From Glandiceps talaboti (Eukaryota > Hemichordata > Enteropneusta > Spengelidae): a stretch of DNA of 27,500 bases. Position 1 is the stretch's first letter. Every line of letters begins with the position of its first letter. This document shows, one piece after another, positions 20,401 to 27,500 of the stretch. The position numbers and the translations under genes were made by a program. The notes beneath the pieces are model-generated. The model saw nothing but the letters and a program-made list of their open reading frames with translations. It ran no database searches and was not told where the DNA came from. The stretch covers positions 7,784,040-7,811,539 of the forward strand of contig NC_135569.1 of the NCBI RefSeq assembly GCF_964340395.1, given 5' to 3'.

Positions 20401-21519
20401 GTCTCTGTTCTTCCAACATACGTTCCCTGTTTGCAACAGGTTCCGTTTGCCTATGGTCTGTTGTCGGCAGTTGTAGTAAAGTGTCTGTATGCGTGTACAT
20501 GTCTGTTCAGATGTGTGAATGACTCAACTCAACTCAACGAGCACTGGGCCAATTTTGTTGCCATTTGTTTCAACGATACAATTGATGCACTATTCAAGAT
20601 AAGAGCTGATCTACAGACTGAATGTATTATTGTAGGTTTTTGAATTAATGTTTAATTATTTATGCTACAGTTTCTGGACTTTCTCATATACATCTAAGAA
20701 TTTAACCAAAGTCTTATTTCAGTTTCAATTTTTACATGTAGCTAGGGTAAGATATCAATAGTTACTATAATATATATCATGTGAAATTCACTATGAAAGA
20801 TTAAACTCTGAGAACATTTGTATTTATACTTGTTTTCAAGAGATTATATCTCCTACATTGCATGGATCATGTTCTTTAAGTTTCCAAGTTCTGCCCTAAT
20901 AATGATAATAATAATAATCTTTATTTATACTGGATAGTTCTTTAAGTATATAAACACTTGTCTCCCAATAAGTCCAGTGAGGGCCATCCCTCATGGGTTC
21001 GGTGTTAATGCAGGAGGAAACCAGAGTACCCGGGGAAAACCTGCATGTTTGGTAGAGTCAAACTGAACGGTGCTCTTCTTACTTACAGCGTTGTAAATTT
21101 AATCAAACCCTAAATGGGGTTCGAACCCCGACCACAGTGGTAAGAGGCAAGTGGTTTAACCACTCAGCCACTGACAACCCTTTGAGTGATTCCATTTCTA
21201 CAAGAGGTGTCCGAGTCATATTTACACTGTTGAGTCAATTGGTAAAGAAATTTGTATGTCCAAGATCCACAAATAGTAATGAAAAGGAAACTAATAACAT
21301 TTTTTGTTCTTTTGTTTCCATATTAGTTGCACCCTGGAGTATTCAGTGTATCCAGAGTGCCAGAGCAATGGAACATACATATCAACGGAATCAATCCTAG
21401 CAGAGGCAGATATAAAACTTCCACTCTGGGTGTCTTATGTCGCTCTTCTAAGCTTCACTGCTCTCTGTAGATTAGCAGGCTACTTGGCACTGAGGTTTTG
21501 GAGAAAACCTACTTTCTAA
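9368..21519 (+). CDS. ABCG (White-family) half-transporter, complete, 11 coding exons
   Basis: Coding exons are 9368-9521, 10193-10371, 11108-11213, 12118-12218, 13302-13463, 14390-14483, 15582-15964, 17035-17092, 17968-18185, 19858-20066 and 21327-21519. Together they give 1857 nt, or 618 residues plus TAA, which is normal length for an ABCG half-transporter. All introns are GT-AG and every joint keeps frame. The product has the reverse ABCG order (NBD then TMD). It should dimerise in a membrane and use ATP to move a lipid or other small molecule; the substrate cannot be told from sequence. The ATG at 9368 is chosen because the same exon has an in-frame TGA at 9356-9358 and the context AACATGG is good. 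NBD wording ([44 protein letters not shown]) looks closer to plant/protist ABCG14/21/22-like members than to ABCG1/4, ABCG2 or ABCG5/8. That placement is from memory and needs a tree. Confidence 0.94.
10536..10674. repeat. (GT)n microsatellite, interrupted
   Basis: GT-rich tract in ABCG intron 2, longest pure block about 10630-10674. It is the source of spurious TH or CV repeat frames. Confidence 0.95.
12968..13209. mobile_element. 242-bp TA-flanked MITE in ABCG intron 4
   Basis: The ends are TA-GACTGTCGACAGT and ACTGTCGACAGTC-TA, so the termini are inverted, themselves palindromic (centre GTCGAC) and flanked by TA. Inverted pairing continues inward through TGCCATTTTTGCTACGTTTT / AAACGTAGCAAAAAAGGCA, ATCTAAAA..AAAGTCG / CGACTTTGTTTTAGAT and ACTGCATACTGAT / ATCAGTACGCAGT. 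A TA duplication is characteristic of Tc1/mariner-type insertion. There is no transposase, so it is non-autonomous. Confidence 0.78.
13605..14256 (+). repeat. 58-bp minisatellite, about 11 copies, in ABCG intron 5
   Basis: The unit begins GCCTACTTGTAGACTTGAAG and continues through GGACTATCGCTACTACACTA and TTCCGCTATCCTAACTGTA. Some units vary at the CGC/CAC triplet, at GTAG/GTTG, and at TTCCGC versus TTTCAGC. Shared variant patterns in neighbouring units suggest recent higher-order duplication. The array ends about 130 nt before exon 6. Confidence 0.95.
14608..14699. repeat. 92-bp near-perfect hairpin in ABCG intron 6
   Basis: Arms 14608-14653 and 14657-14699 are inverse copies differing only by a 3-nt T run and one base. 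Both share GGAATATTTCACACGAGTTG and GTCTCACA. The loop is three bases. This could be a very small MITE, or the precursor of a hairpin RNA if transcribed. Confidence 0.9.
15164..15439. mobile_element. 276-bp hAT-like non-autonomous element in ABCG intron 6
   Basis: The inverted termini are CAGGCCTCAAAATTAAC at the left and GTTAATTTTAAGCCCTG at the right. CTAGT is duplicated directly outside both ends (15159-15163 and 15440-15444). CAGG(G)-type ends are typical of hAT elements. A 5-bp duplication fits only some hAT subgroups; 8 bp is more usual. The interior carries smaller hairpins built around GGTTACCA / GGTCACC and GGGCTACCA / GGTAGCCC. No transposase frame is present. Confidence 0.75.
15582..21519 (+). 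CDS. ABCG-like exons 7-11: linker and transmembrane domain
   Basis: Exon 7 encodes a polar linker with a lysine run (KKKKK, 329-333), then the connecting segment [17 protein letters not shown] and TM1 (about 365-381). The tiny 58-nt exon 8 encodes most of TM2. Exon 9 begins with the ABCG hallmark [20 protein letters not shown] followed by [13 protein letters not shown] (TM3 and the start of TM4). Exon 10 adds the next membrane segments and [15 protein letters not shown]. Exon 11 encodes the external loop, with C556 and C566 and a possible N-glycosylation site NGT (569-571), then the last helix and a short RFWRKPTF tail. The polar linker sequence is not one I recognise from named ABCGs. Confidence 0.92.
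16576..16608. repeat. (TCTG)n microsatellite
   Basis: About seven to eight tandem TCTG units in ABCG intron 7. Confidence 0.9.
16720..16982 (+). repeat. Diverged ~113-bp tandem triplication in ABCG intron 7
   Basis: The motif pair (C)TAGCAACAAGAC / CC(A)TAGCAACA recurs starting near 16721, 16835 and 16947. Similar spacer text (AGTYAAATG, ATTGCAAAG) occurs in the first two copies. The third copy is truncated about 50 nt before exon 8. Confidence 0.6.
18193..18262. repeat. (TATTG)n pentanucleotide repeat
   Basis: A degenerate TATTG array starting a few bases inside ABCG intron 9, related to the larger arrays at 18778-19110. Confidence 0.9.
18253..18638. mobile_element. Foldback-like element in ABCG intron 9
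   Basis: The left arm (18253-18284) contains CCAATTCCAGTGAATTTTGT and the right arm (18610-18638) contains ACAAATTCACTGGAATTGG. Inside is a second pair, CCGTTATTG / CAATAACGG (about 18321-18390). There is no coding frame and no target-site duplication that I can see. Confidence 0.6.
18683..18926 (+). repeat. Direct duplication of a 95-bp block
   Basis: Copy 1 is 18683-18777 and copy 2 is 18832-18926. They differ at one base that I can find (GGCAAGGCG versus GGCGAGGCG). Both begin AATAATGTACGCCCTCCCAG and end GGAGTGCAAAGTTT. A shorter partial copy of the start precedes copy 1 at about 18651-18680. Confidence 0.93.
18778..19110. repeat. Inverted (TATTG)n arrays around a 95-bp block
   Basis: To the left of copy 2 the array reads CAATA on the plus strand; to the right it reads TATTG. 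The arms 18803-18833 and 18929-18959 are perfect 31-nt inverse copies, and weaker pairing extends about 20 nt outward. The right array continues to about 19110. Confidence 0.9.
20172..20444. mobile_element. Foldback element in ABCG intron 10
   Basis: The left arm (20172-20294) and right arm (20362-20444) pair through CCTGTTACAAACAGGGAA / TTCCCTGTTTGCAACAGG, ATGTTGGAAGTACAGAGACT / AGTCTCTGTTCTTCCAACAT and ATAAGAATAGTTTTATGGCC / GGCCATAAAACTGTTCTTAT. The left arm carries about 35-40 extra bases (near 20196-20235) that are missing on the right. Confidence 0.75.
20897..21178 (-). mobile_element. tRNA-derived SINE in ABCG intron 10
   Basis: On the minus strand the head has an A box (TGGCTGAGTGG) and a B box (GGGTTCGAACCCC) at tRNA-like spacing, giving an internal Pol III promoter. 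A central segment (plus-strand GGAGGAAACCAGAGTACCCG) is a phrase I have seen in other marine invertebrate repeats. The element ends in a TTA-rich simple-repeat tail at 20917-20897. The tRNA part is followed by non-tRNA sequence and a tail, so it is a SINE, not a functional tRNA gene. The source tRNA is perhaps a Ser or Leu type, which is uncertain. Confidence 0.82.
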
Positions 21520-21784
21520 GCTACATGAGAAATGAAGTTGCCTTGGTGTTTCATTCATTGGGCATTATGTTTTTAACACAATGACAGACATAATTCAACT
21601 TAAGACTAACATTAACAGAGACACAATACACATGGCAGGATTCTTTACCCAATCACATTGAAAACCGATAAGCATTGCTATTTGTTTACAGTGCAGTAGA
21701 AACAGGCTTCAGTTGAAAATATTACAGATGGACTTGATGATTTTAATGGCTTCAGTTGTTTATACCTAAGTTCTCTTAGGTATA

Positions 21785-21999
21785 AACAGACATGTTTCGA
21801 ACAAATCACTTGTCCTTCTTCAGTGTCTAAGTGGATCTGACAAAAAGATCCAAATTTGTTGGAGGTGCTGAATTTACATATATTGAAGCTAACCTTTTCA
21901 CATCTCTGGTTACTCCACACCTCCAGCAAACTTGGATCATTCTATCAGATCCAGTTAGACACAGAAGAATAAATGATTTGTTTAAAATGTGTCTGTTCC
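21785..21999. repeat. Long hairpin in the ABCG 3' region
   Basis: Arms of about 83 nt (21785-21867 and 21918-21999) pair imperfectly. They share GTGTCTAAGTGGATCTGA / TCAGATCCAGTTAGACAC and GATCCAAATTTGTTGGAGGTG / CACCTCCAGCAAACTTGGATC. The loop is about 50 nt. A separate perfect 13-bp stem (GTTTATACCTAAG, 21758-21770 with 21775-21787) directly precedes it. It begins about 270 nt after the ABCG stop and lies in the 3' UTR if the AATAAA at 21968 is used. Confidence 0.85.
21968..21973 (+). terminator. Candidate poly(A) signal of the ABCG-like gene
   Basis: First canonical AATAAA after the stop codon at 21517-21519 that I find. It lies in the descending arm of the long hairpin. Later AATAAA motifs occur in the AT-rich repeats from 22600 onward, so usage is uncertain. 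Confidence 0.35.
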
Positions 22000-22585
22000 T
22001 CAATCAAAAGTGGGAGAAGAGAGCTTGTGTTTGAAAGTTAGTGCTTCCATGATGAACATACATACATGTAGTATTATTTACTTTCCAACTGATAATCAAA
22101 ATGGTAACTTGTCTATTTCTACATCCCCACTGTGTAAAAAATATTGTCTCATGTCTCAAACTCTAAGGCATCAGCATTTCTCCTGTATCACTGTTTGACA
22201 GTGATTCAACATTCTAGTTCAGAGATCCATGCATGATAGTGATGCCTTCAGAGCATGTATGTAGAGGAAATTCCTTTCTGACTACAAACTGTTCGAAATT
22301 TTCTGTTGAGTAGTCGTTTTGGACCAGTGTTCTCAAACTAGATAACAACCAGTGACAACTATTAACAAGGATTGATGTCCATTGATTTACATAAATTAAC
22401 ACCCTTAACAAATCATGGTAATGCGAAAATTTTACATATTGCAGTTCTTTTTAAAGATTATCAAACTTCTACATTTATATAGATGTTGACAGATTACTCT
22501 TATTGTTGTTAAAGTTTGTCTTTAAGCTCACTAACGTTTACCGAAATGCACCATACACAAAGTATATTTTAAGTATATGAGAAGT
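22000..22585. other. Intergenic, no supported gene
   Basis: AT-rich sequence downstream of the ABCG-like gene. Open frames are short and without recognisable motifs. Confidence 0.5.
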
Positions 22586-22950
22586 AGACTTATTTGCAGC
22601 AAATAAATATGATAAAAGTATACTTTATATTAGAAATATACCTGCGCACAGGAACAAAATACTTCAAATACATGGAATTTGGAACAACAGATATATACTT
22701 AAATTATACTTTAAGTATATTAGAAGTATACTTATTATAATAATAAAATATATTTATTCGGAGTATTTCAAATAAAGTATTACAGTACTGAAGTAAATGA
22801 AACACTTCTTTCCATTGAGGCTCTCATACTTATTTGCAGGAAATAAGTATGATAAAGTATACTTTAAATATATTTCAAGTGTATTTGAAATATACGCACA
22901 AGAAAAAAATTACTTCAAGTGCACTAAATTTCGAACAACAAATATATACT
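22586..22950 (+). repeat. Two diverged ~120-bp direct repeats rich in AAGTATACTT
   Basis: Copy A (about 22586-22700) and copy B (about 22827-22950) share ACTTATTTGCAG.AAATAA, ATGATAAA.GTATACTTT, GAAATATAC, GCACA and GAACAACA.ATATATACTT. The spacer repeats the palindromic AGTATACT motif. Copy B ends 10 nt before the foldback element at 22961. Confidence 0.75.
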
Positions 22951-22960
22951 TTAAAGTTGC

Positions 22961-23441
22961 CATGTGGATTAGGATTCGGTATTTATTTTGGATTTTTAAT
23001 TTATGAAATAATTTTATCATGGCTTCCTACTTGAAAAATCAATGTGAAACAACATAAACCAAGTCTGTGTTTGTAACTCCATACATTGCAAAAAGCTATA
23101 AAAAAAATATGTAGCATGTTTGTTATTGTACATACAATAACAAACTGTTCACACATTTAGTAATGTTTTGCAATGTATTGAGTTACTATTAGTAACTCAA
23201 TTCTGTAAAACCCAGGTTCAGTTGACACGACAACCCCATTTATTAAAAAAAAAAAAAAAAATTTAAATCCCTACCTACCTACCCTATTTTAAAATCAGAC
23301 GTTATCGGAACCACACAATTTTTTTTTAGGCCTAAGGACTTGGCATATGTTGTTTCACGTTGAATTTTCAAGTAGGAAGCCATTATAAAATTGTTTTATA
23401 AAGTAAAAATCCAAAATAAATACCAAATTCTCATCCATATG
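22961..23441. mobile_element. 481-bp inverted-repeat element, copy 2 of the family at 1393
   Basis: Arms of about 100 nt pair at roughly 85% identity: 22961-23063 and 23333-23441. They share GGTATTTATTTTGGATTTTT, ATGGCTTCCTACTTGAAAA and GTGAAACAACATA. The centre holds perfect hairpins GTTTGTTATTGTA-CA-TACAATAACAAAC (about 23118-23145) and TTGAGTTACT-ATT-AGTAACTCAA (about 23178-23200). It also holds a second inverted pair, GTAACTC.ATACATTGCAAA. Termini CATGTGGAT / ATCCATATG match copy 1. A 17-nt A run and CCTA repeats near 23240-23285 are internal. Confidence 0.78.
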
Positions 23442-24437
23442 ACCAATAGTTTACATCAATGATATATCTTATTAAGACACATGCTGTTAAAGAGTACAGG
23501 AAACTATACAAAAATTTATATTGTATCTCAGTGGGGTTCTCACTAAAAGCTAACTCTCTCCAGAAAGACCTGTAAGTGTAGAATTGTAGGCAATAACAGT
23601 AAATAGGAACAGTTATCATAAATGTGTTAGTGTAAGGAAATGTTAACTGATAACGTTGAACTTTCAGATATCCCAAAACATTTACAAACGGAGAATGAAC
23701 CTCAGGAAATACTCTTCCTAAACAAATTTGATCGCATAGATATTTTATATACAAAATTATTTAATTGCGTACTTTTTATAAATATAAGAATAATTAAACT
23801 TTTTACCTGTGGTGTCAAGTAACAGTTACATAGCACTGCAACCAAGTGCTGTCATATTTAATCTTTGTGCTATGAACTTACTGAGAGTTGATCATCTTGT
23901 ACTAGTAACAGCTTATCATTAGACCAAAAAAAACAAAAGAGTTTGTTTCTCGTCATAAGGAAATTTCAAAAATGATGCTTTTTTTGAGGGGGGGGGGGTC
24001 AGGGAGAGTGTTGGTTGGGGAAGCATACTGACTCATCAACCATTACACAATCACATACATGATGTTACCACTGAAGCTGCCCTGAACGATTAATAACATT
24101 TATTGAACTCTGAAAGTAAACTAAATGCATTGTAAACTGTTTGTTTTACAGCCTCTCATCTGTACTTCTCAAACTGTTTGGTTTCGCCATCGATATGGAA
24201 AGTAGATGTTGGTGAAAATGGGAAAATGACATAAAAACGTGTGATGCGCATGATTTTAGATGATGCGCGAGGACGAGAAACAAATGCTTTTATTTGTGTG
24301 GCCTTACATTGGTACATGAATTTTTAGAAAACTGGCCACCCAGAGACATTCTACCTCAATACAAGCATTTATAAGTAACTTGAGTTGTGATACAACGCAA
24401 CAGTACAAAGTCAAATGATTTTCCCACCATACAAGAT
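23442..24437. other. Intergenic, no supported gene
   Basis: AT-rich sequence with a G run at about 23989-23998. A 107-codon minus-strand open frame at 23431-23754 overlaps the foldback end and shows no recognisable motif. Confidence 0.5.
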
Positions 24438-24500
24438 CTCCGCTGTGAGCGCCTTGAGCTCTGAGGAGGAAAGGCACATTATCTGGTAAATTATAATTTT
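24438..24500 (+). mobile_element. Possible SINE/LINE 3'-tail fragment
   Basis: GTGAGCGCCTTGAGCTCTGA followed by GGAGGAAAGGCACATTAT resembles the GCGCCTTGAG...AAAGGCGCTATATAAAT tail seen on many animal SINEs and LINEs. Only this short stretch is recognisable. Recognition is by memory of the motif. Confidence 0.4.
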
Positions 24501-26375
24501 GCATTTTCTGGTAAGTTGGATAGACAAATATAAACATACAACTTTTAAAATAAATAATCTATAGTAACAAATGAAAGACTCAGTCTTAGTTGTCGAGGTG
24601 TGTTTATTTTTTACTTGTAGTGTAGTAAATGTGGATATTGCTACAGAATGCAGATTCTGTCTGATAAACTTCTGGTAGACGAGCAGACACTTTACCATGT
24701 CTTGGATAGCACTACTGAACTGGTAGAATATGTTTGAAGTATATATCTTTTGTTATTTTAATCATTTTTTCAACATTTTAAATATGTTTAAAGTATATCT
24801 TTGTTATCAATCATTATTTCGCCATTTCCTTGTATTTGACTATGTATATGCGATCCATCACAAAAAATCACGCGATTTTAGGTTAATTTTTAATTTAAAA
24901 AAAAATGTTTTAGGGTCTTTTCCAACATTTTACAAAAAAAATCCGACTTTTAGGTTTGGCTAGTCGCTAATCGACTGATATTACATAATCGCTATAAAAC
25001 AAGCTATTTATTTTCATAAAACACATTTTATGCACTTCAAAAACGTATAAAATTAGAAAAACAAACGATGAATGATAAAGTTACAACGAGTTGATTCAAG
25101 GTGAGTTTGTACCATTGATGTCAACGGAGAATATGTACAGTGGAGGGGGCTCCCAAATCGTCACGTTTCAAGTACACTTGTAAACTTCTTTTCATCGTTA
25201 GCACAACTGAACTGATAAGGTTGCTGTAGGCATGGCAAAGTGGATATGTGTAAACAACTTAAAGTCAAAAACTGCTGGACCGATTGCTTTGTTTTGTCTC
25301 TGTATTTTATATGCAACACGCAAGACTGAAACGTATGTTACAGTTTCCGACCTCACCGGTATAAAGAGTTGAGCGATGTGTGAGGGCGCCCTATCACGGC
25401 GTGCACTATACACGAGCAAAACGCATACTCTTTGTACATAACATTTGGAAATAAATGAATTATGTCATGTGCATCTTGTCTGTGGTTGGGAACCTACAAA
25501 AGGAAGGGTACTTTAAGGTTATACCTTCGGTTTAAGGGCTTGTTCACCTATGTCTGGAGGGGGGACTCCAAAAGTGGACCTGTTTAAATACAGGCAAACC
25601 GAGGAATTACAATATCATGAATATACTATTGTAACTATACTTGGTGTAATGAAAAGGAACCACTAGTTTGATATGACAAGGCCATCAAATCAACCTGTCA
25701 TCAACTCACAAGTTTATCAACTATCTAGAGACTGAATAATTGCTGGCGTTTTGTTCGGTCATACTATGTCACAAAAAAATCTTAAAATAAAACAAGCAGC
25801 AAAAAAAAAATTTCAAGTGGAAAACTTAGGGACTGTTTCTGTGAACATGGCAGCGCCTAGACTGAACCAGTCCCCGAACTTCATGACGGGCGATCACACC
25901 TATGTGATATACCATCACAGCGCCCTCATGAAACACAAAAACAATACTTTCTCCCTTTTGTGTACCTTGAGAAATTACTTATGTCTGTATGTGTCATTAT
26001 TTTCAAAGTATTCATGTATACATGAACGAGACAGGTGTAATGTGGTACTGGTTTCAATCCAACTCGAATATTGTTGTTTGGTAAGCCTAAAAGTCTGTGT
26101 TACAATGCGCACACATATATGCTCTGAGACCACTAAAAGAATCATCTGCGATATTGTCTGAGATATGGTGCATCATTGAAAGAACACCAAAAGTGACCTA
26201 GAGTTTCAATTTGGTATTTCTTGGTAACCGAGCGAAAATTATGTGATGTGAAATTATGACACGACTCTCAAGAATCTAAATTTTACAAAGAAAATACCTT
26301 TACTTCCTTTAAGTGGTGTTATTAACCAGTCACACATACAGTTTGTCATGGGGAGGGGGCGCGAGGTACTCCCAC
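24501..26375. other. Intergenic, no supported gene
   Basis: The longest open frame, 25751-26161 (136 codons, plus), matches no domain I know and has no supporting splice or poly(A) context. An imperfect inverted repeat TTCATGACGGGCG...CGCCCTCATGAA lies at about 25879-25931 inside it. Nothing else is supported. Confidence 0.5.
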
Positions 26376-26413
26376 AATAGCTGATTTCCGGGTTCTCTTT
26401 GAAATCAGCTATT
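26376..26413. repeat. Perfect 13-bp hairpin
   Basis: AATAGCTGATTTC (26376-26388) and GAAATCAGCTATT (26401-26413) pair perfectly around a 12-nt loop. Function unknown; it could be an eroded foldback end. Confidence 0.8.
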
Positions 26414-27006
26414 GATTATGCATTTATATGTCTGCCTTGAGTTGTGTGTTCTATCCCTTGGGCCTAAATTGGGGTGGTTTGTGTATGTATGTTTTGAGTT
26501 AAAATGTCTAAAATGGGAATTTCTCTTTATCATTTCGATTTATGGGTTTTCAAGACATCAACAATTCATAAATTCTCTGCCAATTTCCCGACTGGTATTT
26601 TTATATCGGCACAGTTTTAGCTATTCTGTATAGCGCCCCCTGGAGGACTTGTTTTTAGACTCGGGAAAGCTGTATTGTCTAAAACGTGGGCGAAATGATT
26701 CTATGTGCCGCGGGTTTAAGTATGGATGATATTCTGTAGGTTCGTTTTATCAGTCCCTTGTAAGTTTTCAGTAAATTTTCATCAAATGACACATCAGAAT
26801 TCTCTCGAATTCGGATTGGAAGGGATTGATTGTCAATACCATGACAACACCCATAGCAACTATAGCTTAGATGAGAGGATTGGTTTTCAACGGCATTTTG
26901 TACAAATCATACAAGGAGTCTGTATCAATTAAGGCTACAGAAAAAAAACCGTCTTAATGAAATCTTATAAAAAATGAATTATGGATGTCTTAGAAAATAG
27001 ACATTC
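26414..27006. other. Intergenic, no supported gene
   Basis: AT-rich sequence with short open frames lacking motifs. No repeat or structure of note. Confidence 0.5.

Positions 27007-27500
<494 letters not shown>

Noticed and set aside
21116-21178. Functional tRNA gene on the minus strand
   Set aside because: A and B boxes are present, but the sequence continues into a SINE body and tail, and no full cloverleaf with a matching acceptor stem is evident.
21758-21787. Perfect stem-loop resembling a histone-type 3' end
   Set aside because: The stem is 13 bp and AT-rich, with no histone coding sequence nearby and no stem-loop consensus.
25751-26161. 136-codon plus-strand open frame
   Set aside because: No family similarity recognised, and it contains an inverted repeat; likely non-coding.

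Overview
This is nuclear DNA from an invertebrate animal. Genes are split into short exons by 0.7-1.7 kb GT-AG introns. Non-coding DNA is AT-rich and full of microsatellites, foldback (MITE-like) elements, a tRNA-derived SINE and a LINE. The repeat style suggests a marine invertebrate (lophotrochozoan, cnidarian or invertebrate deuterostome), but I cannot name the phylum from sequence alone. I see nothing prokaryotic.

Two ABC-transporter genes lie head to head. On the minus strand, left part, are the first three coding exons (4680-4102, 2981-2745, 1900-1712) of a sulfonylurea-receptor-like ABCC gene. They encode TMD0, the L0 linker and the start of TMD1; the rest lies off the left edge. On the plus strand, 9368-21519, is a complete 11-exon gene for a 618-residue ABCG half-transporter. 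All motifs of its nucleotide-binding domain are intact and a six-helix type membrane domain follows. Every exon joint was checked by hand for frame. About 4.7 kb separates the two start codons. This spacer holds a 323-bp palindromic element, a perfect 30-bp palindrome nested in a larger inverted repeat, and a foldback element whose right edge runs into a 12-copy 21-bp minisatellite.

Positions 1-1392 are the 3' end of a LINE with an intact reverse-transcriptase reading frame. It lies antisense in intron 3 of the ABCC gene and ends in a TAA-repeat tail. Its tail abuts one copy (1393-1619) of a small inverted-repeat family, and a second, longer copy lies downstream of the ABCG gene (22961-23441). 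ABCG introns carry a TA-flanked MITE, a 58-bp minisatellite, a near-perfect 46/43-bp hairpin, a hAT-like non-autonomous element with a 5-bp duplication, an inverted pentanucleotide array with duplicated 95-bp blocks, further foldbacks and a SINE. The ABCG 3' region contains a ~215-bp hairpin overlapping the first good AATAAA. From about 22 kb to the right edge I find no convincing gene, only repeats, ending in a 180-nt all-purine tract.

The genes are recognisable families. There is no sign of a novel multi-gene system; the unusual content is the structural repeats and the arrangement of the two transporter genes.
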